This document shows, piece by piece, positions 1 to 8,700 of a DNA stretch of 21,982 bases. The stretch is from a virus. The stretch lies in IMG/VR virus record IMGVR_UViG_3300005941_000054, positions 1-21,982 of that record. One strand, written 5' to 3'. The notes beneath the pieces were generated by a model. It did not search any database. It was given only the letters and a program-made list of their open reading frames with translations, and was not told the origin of the DNA. Every line of letters starts with the position of its first letter. Within the stretch, counting starts at the first letter, position 1. The position numbers were made by a program, and so were the translations under genes.

Positions 1-3000
1 GCCGGCATCTGCAACTGCTGATTTTTGTAATCTAAAACCTGGAGTTGAATAATTTTCAGTAGCTCCCAAATGAGCGGTTAATTGACTATTAAAACCGCCG
101 GTAAAACTTGAAGATACAATTTGCCCTCCTGCTCCATTTGCGGCAGGGTTATTGGAGTCGCTGCTTCCCATTGTTAAGCTATGAGTTATGACCGCATTGT
201 CCGCAAGCAGTAAATTAGTTGCCACGCTTTGAAATTCGGCTCCGAACTTCTTCCAATAATCGTCTGTTTGAGCATGCGTTCCTGGAGCTACAACCAAGCT
301 CGACGGCCCGCTATTTTTCATAGCTATATAATGATGCCCATTTGCTCCTGCTGGAGATGAGGAATTATCGTAATAGACTAGATCTCCCCTCAATTCCTCT
401 GCCGTGTCGGACCCTTGATTGCCATCCTCCATTCCGATATAATTCTTGCCGGCATCCCAGACGCCTCTATAAACAGGCGTTTTTCCTGTTGGTCCAGCAG
501 CTCCAGCAGCTCCATTCGCAAGCATGCTTACTGTTGTTGAATGTTCGGTGCTGGTGCCTATGCCAGAAGCGTATATGATAACAGACTGAAAGTCAATAAC
601 ATCATCAGTTCCGTGAATGATTTTGTCAAAACCTGCGGCGTTGGTTTTTCTATCCCCAACTTTAAACGTAGCGGTTGCGACTTTAGTGTCTGAATTGAAA
701 TAAGTATTGCTTGGTTGGTACTCAAAACCATAAGCATTATAACCATTTGAATAGTCAGTATAATTAAATATGTTAGTTCCATCCGGAAGTTCCATTTTAA
801 ACCTAACGTCGCTTGCGGTAATATCGCTATTGTTAAATCTTACGGTAATGTTTAAAGTTTGAAGTAGCTCTGGGTCAAAAACGCCATCTTCAGCCTCATC
901 GTAATTAAAAACCGCAGGCTCCGCATTCATTGACATTACGGTCAACTCGGAGCCGTCCTTTTGTCTTATATTTCCGTGAATAGTTAACTCGTCCTCCTCA
1001 AAAAACAACTTGCCCCTTTCTGTTTTAAAAATAAAAGAACCGTTTCCGCTGATCGCAAAACCTGCTCCTGGAGCGTCCACACAATCATATCCATATCCGC
1101 CTACATCGTTTAGCAATCCAAAACCAGCGCTTCTGATTTGTCCGCTGTTAGCGTCTCCACCCACCTGAATATCTTGAGATTGTATTACAGAAGATCTTAT
1201 TTTATCGGCCGTTAAATTATGTATTTTTGCATTGGTTATCGCAGCTTCTTCTATATGGGCCGTACCTATCGTTGCGTTCGCAAAAGCGTGCCACATTGGG
1301 GTTGGGGTCCCCCCAGCATTCCTTGCGATTATAAAATCATTATCATCAAGAAGTTTTGGCTTCTCTAAATCCATATCTGTACCTACGTAAGCAGATGGGT
1401 CGCTTGTTTCCCCTTCTCCAGCCGGGTGGTAATCAGAAACTCTATACTGTCCAGAGAACTGAATACTACGAAGGGGGTTCGTGATAGCAGAGCTTACGGA
1501 AACCTCTTCCAGAATTTCTATATCATCTCCGTTTAAAGGGGCTTGAGAAAATGATCTTTCGAGAGTTATTGTGGCATAATTAGCAAACTTCTGATAATTA
1601 GAGATTTTTCTTTCTTGAGTATCTAGCAAGCCATTCTTAAATCGTATATAATGATTATTGTATTGATTAGCTACTCCTAAATCATAATAAGTTTCCTTGA
1701 TAGAAAATTGGCTTCTTGATATGTTTTGCGCTCCATCGATTTCTGCGTGGATTAATCTTACAACTTTATCTCCTGGAGGAGCAAGCCCTAACATCGAGTA
1801 CTGTTCTGCGGTCAAGGCGGACATATCACTCCTCTTCCAATAAATATATTTAGCTGTACTTAATCCCTGACTAGTCTTTAATCCGTAAGTATCGTTATGG
1901 CCAATAACATAACCAACTCCGTCACTATATACAAAATGTCGGTCCCAGGCAACTTCCCCTCCGTATGGCTGGTTAGCTGTAAAAGGGTTGTTTGGAACTA
2001 AAGCTAGAGTGTTTGGAAATGTTTGGGTTATGTTTTGCTCAAAATCTGAAACATCTGTGGTTCTAGCCTGCCCCAAGGTTAAGTTCAAACCTATGATATC
2101 ATTAGAGGATCCTAGGTTAGCGTCGCCAGTAAACGGACCTTTATTGCCTGCGTGATCCACAGGTCTAACCCAAAAATATCTTTTATCATTAGGTTCTCCT
2201 TGATGCGTTATTTGCACGCTTGGAGATATTGCTGAAATATTTAAAACGTTTGTTGCGTTGGTTATTCCCAAAGCTGGGTCATTAATCTCTGTAGGTATTG
2301 GCCCGACACTGGCCAGGTCTCCAGTTATTCTTCTGTATCCTGATAAATTTCTTGTTTCGTCGAGAGTCGTATCCTCAGTTCCAAAATAAAGATAGTTATC
2401 TTCCGACTCCCAAACCTCGTAATGGCTTATGTCGTTTGGGGAAGTGTTGATTATATTATTTACAGAATCAAATTCTGCATCAGGCATTTTCCAATTCAAG
2501 AAATAATTTCTAAAAGCCGTATCTCCCTTAAAATCTTTAACAGGGCCAGGGATCGCATCTTCTGTTGTTGAGAAAACTGGCCCCATGTATCCATTTTCGT
2601 TCTGGTTATTGTATCCATGAGGATAAACCAAAACTCTCTCAAGATCTCCTTGATTATCTGTTACGTTAAATAAGTCGCCGCTACCAAAAGAGTCAAAAGG
2701 AAGAAGTTTATAGTAATAACCGGTTATTTGATGACCTAAACCTGGAACGTTTGGTATTGGAGGCGAATCAGTGACTGAAGTAATATTTTCCCCAAACGTA
2801 GAGTCTCCGGGGCCTAATATTTCTGAAATAAAAGAGCCCGCCCCAGAACCAGGAAAACCATTCGAATCTAGTATTGAAAAAACCGGATCACTAGATCTGT
2901 AGAGTTGAAGCTTTGTTGTTTGTTCTCTTGAGCCATAAGCATAATTAAAATTAAAATGAACTTGGGTGACATTGCTCAAGGAGTCGACTTGAAAGCCTTG

Positions 3001-5730
3001 AGGCAATATACTAGGCTCTGGGTTATTACCAACGATCTTTCTTGAATTTAAAATTTGACCCAAAGGGCTTAAAATCGCCAACTCAAGGCCGACGCTTCTT
3101 TTTCCGCTTTCTGGAATCCCTTCGTGTTTAAAAATTCTATCGTCAAAACCTGTATTTAACTCCCAATAAGGAATCCACTGAGAGGCTTGGTATGAAGAGT
3201 TTATTTGTGAAGAGCTGTCAACTACAGCTTCAAGAGGCGCCCCTATCGGGTTGTTAGCTAAGCATTTATATATAGCTCCGTTAGAAAATACCTTGTCGCC
3301 GATTTGATGGCTTGTTGAGAAGTTGTTTAACTGACCATCGGTATTAGTCCAATAACTACTATTGCTCAAGCTTGGAACTTTTGCTCCTGCAGGCGTGTTC
3401 GGACCGCTTGAATCGATTCCGCTCCATATATCATTAGCGTATACAACAAAATCAAGGCTAGAAAAATCATCAAACTGCGACCAATTACGAATGGGAAAAT
3501 CGTAATTCTCAGCAAGCAGAGAATATTTGTTGGATGTCTCTGGGTTTTGGGCTTGCCAATGAGAGCTTCCTGTAGAAGGAAGTATCTCTGAAGACTGCGG
3601 CACTGCGTTTATGGCTTTGTAAATATCTGCAGGAACATCCGAAAAAGCCGAAGCGCTTCTCCAATGATTTATTCCAGTTCCTGGAGATATATAATCAGAA
3701 ACTGTCTGTTGAGTAATGCATGTATATAAAGACCCTTCATGTAAAACGCTATCGCCAACATCGAAAAACTTTCCTCCATTATAAATTTCGGTGTTGCCGT
3801 TTGGAGATATAACTAAATCACCAACGGAATAGTTTTGAAGTTCGTTATATAAGCCAAGGACATCGCCCGCATCGGGACCTATAATTTCGTTATTAGCAGA
3901 TCCAACAACAGAATAAACACCGCTTTGATAAGTAAATAAATCAGAGCAATTCAAACCGTTTCTGAATAAATAGTTAGTGCTAGAATCCCAAAAACCTATA
4001 GAAGGAGAGGTTAACCTAAAAGAGTTGCTGGCGGTTTCGCTTGTGGCTCTGTACAATGAGTTATCGAATATTACATGATCGCCATTATTATACTGGCCAG
4101 AAAAAGAAAAATCTTCGCTCTCAGGAAAACCTCCAACTTTATAAATTGAGTTGTTTATCGCCCTTGTGTATTCGTAAGTCTCAAAAACTTTTGTGCCAGG
4201 AAGATCTTCAGATATATTTTCAACTCCATTTTCGGTTACAGACGTTCTAGAATTCAAGCCTTCAGTTATTCCAGTTAGAAATGAATTCGTATCACTATCG
4301 TACAAAGATCCGCTTATACCAAGAATAGTGGGCTTATCAGTTGCGCCAACTAAAAATTTATATTGATTTAAATCTACTAAATTATTATCTTGATCAGTTA
4401 TATTCCAACGAAAAATTAAATCATCACCTCTTTCTATAAAATTTAAATTATCGATCTTGACATCAGACTTAAAATAAGCTAACGCGCCTCCTGGATGTAA
4501 ACCGGTTTCAGTTAGATTGACTCTTACTCCTGTACCATAACCATCAATAGGCACAAAAGAATAATAATAATTATATCCCCATATTTGATTAAATTCTTTA
4601 TTGTTTTGAGTTACATCTTCTTGAGTGAAAGAATGGTCTATCACTGGCCCTATATTTGTCCAATAGCTAGTGTCGCTTGTATTTATATTTGGAAAGCTGG
4701 AATATATGTAATTTTGTATACATTCAAATACAATTGAATTGTGAACGACTTTATCTCCGACTCTATAATTATTGTGCTTTTCCCAAATAGGGGCTCTACT
4801 CAGGCTTTCGTAATGATCTATGCTTTGTTGAAGGTTATAAGGATCGTATATTTCTTCGTCGCCAGGAATAGCGAGAGATGAGATTTGAGCTGCATAAAAA
4901 TCGGTATCTTGAGAGGACCAACTAAAAGACATTTTTGCCCCCCTTAAATTATAGCTTAATGAGTCAACTGTAGGTAAATAATTTATTCCAGTCAATACCC
5001 CGGTTGCTTGACGACCAAACGCGTCGTTAGAGACAACTTCCAACGCAAGAGTTCTGTCTAGACTTAATTGCTCTACCGTGTCGCTGGACAAGTTAAAAGA
5101 AAACCCTGTATAGCCATGCATCATATCGGATACTGACGAAGTATCTAGAGCTGTCTGAAGAGCTATCGAACTATTTAATTGTGCATCAGAAATTATATCG
5201 CCATTTTCTGTATTCCTGATCTGGAGAGAAAAATCCTTCAAAAACTTATCTCCGAGCAATTCATTCCCCAATGATCTCCCTTCTTTAGCGTGGCCTGGAG
5301 GGGGAGATAGCCTCCATTCTATCTCTACATTCCTGTTGATATATTCAGAGTTAACTGCTAATAAATTACCAGTCTCAGAAGGTTCTATTTCGATAGTGCT
5401 TCCTATGTTTGAATCTTCTGGAAGATTTGAAACTTTGATTTCGGAAAATGTAAAAGTGTCATCAAACAATGGGGGACTAATAGATATCTTTTCCTCAAGA
5501 AATTCAGAGCGAATACCTACGTCGCTTACCGCAAATATTCTAATTGAAAAAATGCCATAATTACCATTTAAGGATATAGTTTTTTGGGCGGTTTCTCCTT
5601 CAAAATCTACAAGCTTACTTCCTTTCCCTAGGTTGTATTGAAATGAGTAATTGTCGGACGAGCCAATCACTTCGTAATTAGCCTTGAGATCGTTTACATC
5701 AAACTGAATTCCTATTGCGGTAGATAGCAT
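1..5730 (-). CDS. Central tail fibre / C-terminal part of gpJ, 3'-partial
   Basis: The reading frame from the ATG at 5728-5730 is open for 1910 codons to the window edge with no stop, so the C-terminus lies outside. It starts 3 nt after the stop of the tip-hub gene, in the same frame. Visible parts in order: fibronectin-like beta domains (about 5730-4860); a series of Trp/Tyr-rich modules with Y-x-x-G-D-x-V followed by Y-x-C and a closing W (about 4795-3165); more fibronectin-like domains (about 3160-2050); the gpJ-typical stretch with IGTAHIEEAAITNAKI and NLTADKI (about 1300-1195), which in the lambda J family precedes the terminal fibre; four Gly-X-Y triplets (478-513); and a last carbohydrate-binding-like module (about 235-475). 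By position and motifs it forms the trimeric central fibre that touches the host receptor. This role is inferred. No Shine-Dalgarno is evident before the ATG, so reinitiation after the upstream gene is likely. At over 1910 residues it is far longer than the equivalent part of lambda gpJ. Confidence 0.85.
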   Translation of the reverse strand, partial: MLSTAIGIQFDVNDLKANYEVIGSSDNYSFQYNLGKGSKLVDFEGETAQKTISLNGNYGIFSIRIFAVSDVGIRSEFLEEKISISPPLFDDTFTFSEIKVSNLPEDSNIGSTIEIEPSETGNLLAVNSEYINRNVEIEWRLSPPPGHAKEGRSLGNELLGDKFLKDFSLQIRNTENGDIISDAQLNSSIALQTALDTSSVSDMMHGYTGFSFNLSSDTVEQLSLDRTLALEVVSNDAFGRQATGVLTGINYLPTVDSLSYNLRGAKMSFSWSSQDTDFYAAQISSLAIPGDEEIYDPYNLQQSIDHYESLSRAPIWEKHNNYRVGDKVVHNSIVFECIQNYIYSSFPNINTSDTSYWTNIGPVIDHSFTQEDVTQNNKEFNQIWGYNYYYSFVPIDGYGTGVRVNLTETGLHPGGALAYFKSDVKIDNLNFIERGDDLIFRWNITDQDNNLVDLNQYKFLVGATDKPTILGISGSLYDSDTNSFLTGITEGLNSRTSVTENGVENISEDLPGTKVFETYEYTRAINNSIYKVGGFPESEDFSFSGQYNNGDHVIFDNSLYRATSETASNSFRLTSPSIGFWDSSTNYLFRNGLNCSDLFTYQSGVYSVVGSANNEIIGPDAGDVLGLYNELQNYSVGDLVISPNGNTEIYNGGKFFDVGDSVLHEGSLYTCITQQTVSDYISPGTGINHWRSASAFSDVPADIYKAINAVPQSSEILPSTGSSHWQAQNPETSNKYSLLAENYDFPIRNWSQFDDFSSLDFVVYANDIWSGIDSSGPNTPAGAKVPSLSNSSYWTNTDGQLNNFSTSHQIGDKVFSNGAIYKCLANNPIGAPLEAVVDSSSQINSSYQASQWIPYWELNTGFDDRIFKHEGIPESGKRSVGLELAILSPLGQILNSRKIVGNNPEPSILPQGFQVDSLSNVTQVHFNFNYAYGSREQTTKLQLYRSSDPVFSILDSNGFPGSGAGSFISEILGPGDSTFGENITSVTDSPPIPNVPGLGHQITGYYYKLLPFDSFGSGDLFNVTDNQGDLERVLVYPHGYNNQNENGYMGPVFSTTEDAIPGPVKDFKGDTAFRNYFLNWKMPDAEFDSVNNIINTSPNDISHYEVWESEDNYLYFGTEDTTLDETRNLSGYRRITGDLASVGPIPTEINDPALGITNATNVLNISAISPSVQITHQGEPNDKRYFWVRPVDHAGNKGPFTGDANLGSSNDIIGLNLTLGQARTTDVSDFEQNITQTFPNTLALVPNNPFTANQPYGGEVAWDRHFVYSDGVGYVIGHNDTYGLKTSQGLSTAKYIYWKRSDMSALTAEQYSMLGLAPPGDKVVRLIHAEIDGAQNISRSQFSIKETYYDLGVANQYNNHYIRFKNGLLDTQERKISNYQKFANYATITLERSFSQAPLNGDDIEILEEVSVSSAITNPLRSIQFSGQYRVSDYHPAGEGETSDPSAYVGTDMDLEKPKLLDDNDFIIARNAGGTPTPMWHAFANATIGTAHIEEAAITNAKIHNLTADKIRSSVIQSQDIQVGGDANSGQIRSAGFGLLNDVGGYGYDCVDAPGAGFAISGNGSFIFKTERGKLFFEEDELTIHGNIRQKDGSELTVMSMNAEPAVFNYDEAEDGVFDPELLQTLNITVRFNNSDITASDVRFKMELPDGTNIFNYTDYSNGYNAYGFEYQPSNTYFNSDTKVATATFKVGDRKTNAAGFDKIIHGTDDVIDFQSVIIYASGIGTSTEHSTTVSMLANGAAGAAGPTGKTPVYRGVWDAGKNYIGMEDGNQGSDTAEELRGDLVYYDNSSSPAGANGHHYIAMKNSGPSSLVVAPGTHAQTDDYWKKFGAEFQSVATNLLLADNAVITHSLTMGSSDSNNPAANGAGGQIVSSSFTGGFNSQLTAHLGATENYSTPGFRLQKSAVADAG
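235..475 (-). other. C-terminal carbohydrate-binding-like module of fibre
   Basis: This follows four Gly-X-Y triplets (478-513). It encodes PVYRGVWDAGKNY, then GDLVYYDN, HHYIAMKNSG and DDYWKKFG. This is the same plan as the fibre array modules, and a type often seen at phage fibre ends. Confidence 0.55.
478..513 (-). repeat. Short collagen-like Gly-X-Y stretch
   Basis: Four consecutive triplets, GAAGAAGPTGKT, precede the terminal module of the fibre. This is a short trimeric linker type common in phage fibres. Confidence 0.6.
3165..4795 (-). repeat. Array of carbohydrate-binding-like modules in fibre
   Basis: At least four, perhaps five, units share Y-x-x-G-D-x-V, a strand with Y-x-C or F-x-C, Pro, and a closing W. 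Clear cores are YRVGDKVV (unit about 4655-4795), YNNGDHVIF (about 3985-4110), FDVGDSVLHEGSLYTC (3661-3780) and HQIGDKVFSNGAIYKC (about 3165-3330). A weaker unit lies at about 3340-3490. The look is that of chitin-binding type 3 (CBM5/12) modules. Actual ligand binding is not shown. Confidence 0.6.
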
Positions 5731-5736
5731 TTCTTA
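5728..5736 (-). other. In-frame stop/start junction splitting gpJ
   Basis: The order on the coding strand is TAA, GAA, ATG in one frame: the tip-hub stop at 5734-5736, one sense codon, then the fibre start at 5728-5730. There is no clear ribosome binding site for the second gene. The short spacing suits termination-reinitiation. The context is not one of the known efficient readthrough contexts. Confidence 0.85.
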
Positions 5737-8700
5737 TATCGTTAAATCGGTTAATATTAAAGTGTCAGGAGCTTCAGGTATTCTCATATCTGCTTGAGGC
5801 GGTATAGGCATAACTGGTTGCCGCACAACTGTTTGTTTATCGACTGCGTCGAATTTGGATTGATTATATTCAAGACCAACAATTTCATACCTATTCTGAG
5901 ATTTTTCTTTTACACTCATTGTTCTAAATAGTTGCCCTTCTAAAACCCTTTCTGCCTCAGAAGAAGGGGGAGGCGTGAAAGAAATTTTGCCATAGGAAGT
6001 TATATTGCTAGAGTTTAGTTTAGAGACGAGAGGGGAAGAGTTTACCAATTCAAATTGATAATCATTTATTTTAATCAAGGCCCAAGGGTCAACGGATGTA
6101 GTCCATCGTTTATCTACATTATCATACACATAAACAACATTTACATAATCGTCAAAATCCCCAGAAGAATCTGTTACACCTTCAATAAATACTTCTTGAC
6201 CGTCTTTTATAATTTCTGCATGAGTTTCGCTAAGATTTATCCTTATGGATTCCTTAGCTTGCAATGAAGAGGCTGCATTTAAATAATCAAAAGAGTCTAT
6301 GTTTATTTCTTTATAATACCCCGACTCGGTAAGGGTTTCCCTTCTTTGGTTTAAGCTGAGCCCTCCTAAATCTGAAGGGCTAGAATTTGTTAGATTAGAT
6401 CTTGGTACTCCGACCACTTGATTCATCAATAGGTGGCTTCTGATAAAATAGCCTTGAATGCTAGAAGATTTTTGTACTATAATGTATTTATTGTCGTTTA
6501 AAATATAGCTGTCTCCGATTTGTTTTGTAAGGTCAGAATCATAAACAAAAAACTCGATTAGGCTTAGCCGATCATCGTAATAAGGGATAACCCAGCCGCT
6601 TGCGGTATTGGATTCAGAATATAATGAATAAAAAAACCAATAAGTTTCCTTGAGTGAATCGTTGGTCCATATCCAACCGCTAGACGGAGTACCTGTTGAT
6701 GATGCAGTATAAAACCAAAAACCATCATCTCCTGAAGACTTCTTTAACTCTCCAAGATATACCCAACCTAATTGGGTAGCGTACCCCCAATCATTGCTGA
6801 AGGGTCTAAGCCAACCAAGCCAAGATGAAATCTCCCAACCCTTGAATTGATCTGAATCTTCGTTAGACATTAAATCCAACTTGTCTACAAGCACTTGCTC
6901 GAGCTCTTCTTCTGTTTTTGCGGCCATCAATCCCTTGGCGCTCCAAGATGATCCAATCATTACTTTAGTTAAAGCTTCTTTTGTTTTTTCTTCGTCTTCT
7001 GGGCATATATAGTGCAAACCGCCATCGTTCCCAAGGGTATCTAAACCGTGACTTGAAACATTCACCTCGTCTCCTGCTGCGGAAGAGCTTATTTTGAAAG
7101 TGTGCTTTGTTGAGCTCTTTATATAATAAGCGGTGCTCCCTCTTCTACCCATGCTTATACCAGAAGGGAGGGACCCCTCTGTTGTGAATCTAATCCTATC
7201 GCCGTCAACAAAGCCATGATTAAATATTGAAAACGTATTGTCTGACAAAGATATCTCAAAAGGAATCTTTAAATAAAAATCGCTCGCTATTACGCTTTGT
7301 CCTTGTGGCCCTTTTTTTACTATATCTGAGTTGTATCCAATAGAGCATTCGAATTTAATTACTTGAGGAACTGAAACGGATTCTATTTCAGCATCTTGAT
7401 CAAGAGAAGCTCGCTCAAAAGGCGCTCTTAAATTTAATTTTTGTTCCGTAGAGTTAGTAAGTCCGGTGCATACCGTTAATTCAACCATGGATACAAACGG
7501 CTCATCAAGCATATGTTTGTCCAGCAATATATATGGAGAATATATATCAAAAGATCCCTTCGGCACCCTATTTCCCCCAGACTGTTCAAATTCGTATGTC
7601 TTTGTATAGAATTTTATATCTAAAATCCTGCCGCTTTTCGACTTGCCCACTCTCATTTCATCTGAAATTTCGAAAATCGATCCGGGATATAAATACGAAG
7701 CTTCGGCAGAGGTCTCAAAAGAAACAGTTTCTGTTTCTAGTTGAGTGGTATACAAAACCCACTTAGCAAGCCTCCTTGCCTGGCTAGAGGAAGTTATCCC
7801 AAACCCCAAAGTTTCCTTTTCCTTGAACCCGAAAGTTCTAATCGCGTTTTTATCTTCTTCCTGAACGGTTGCAGGCTTAAAGCTGTCGTCTTTATTGTTG
7901 TATCTAACAATAGAGCTTGTTATTTTTTGGTCTTTGCTTACGCCAGAGTATGCAAAACCGTCGACACTCACGTTTGAATTATTAAATAGTTGAATAGGGT
8001 TTTTGTATGAATCCTGAATTGCCATGATTTTGCCATTATAAAAAGTAACAATTCCCCGGAATATAGATGCCATATTATTAATAAGCTGAAGAGCCTCTGA
8101 TTCGTCGGTTATGTACAAGTTTGAAGAAAACCTTGGCTCAACTATGGCATGATTAATTTGAACCGCACAGCCGCCAATGGTTTTAATGGAATCCCCTTCT
8201 TGAAACGACGAGCTCAAACCGCTTAAATCTGGACCCGAGACAATGAGCGTCCCCCCTCCATTTTTATTCGGGTTGCTTGATACAATATCTCTCTGCTCTA
8301 TTTTGATTTCGCCAGATAATTGTACAGCCCTTAACTGCAATTGTAATATAGCTTCGCTTTTATTTGCTCCGGTTAAAGCTGCAATATCTTGACTTCTTGA
8401 TGGAACGAAAAAAGCTATCTTTTTGCCTTTAAACTGATCCCCTGTCCCAAAATCCTTAATAAAATCATCGGAGCTGTACGAGCTTTGGTCTATAGTTATA
8501 CTAAAAGAGTCTGACTTGCTGCTTGAATCAACTTCGGATGTAAAATTCACAGGAGAATTTGAGGAGGTTTCTATTTCGTAATCGGTTCTAACTAATTCGT
8601 CGCAGTATTTTGATATTTTATATAATTGCCATTTATCAATATACTCTTCATATAAACCATATTTACCAACTCCATATCTAGCGTTAGACAATAAATCATA

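Noticed and set aside
1-5730. Apparent gene-poor region with a few short ORFs (for example 342-578 plus and 558-782 minus).
   Set aside because: Reading the minus strand in frame triplet by triplet shows no stop from 5730 to 1. The short ORFs are shadows of this large gene.
5734-5736. TAA as a reassigned sense codon.
   Set aside because: TAA ends three other genes here at tight junctions, and TAG and TGA also end genes, so the standard code holds.
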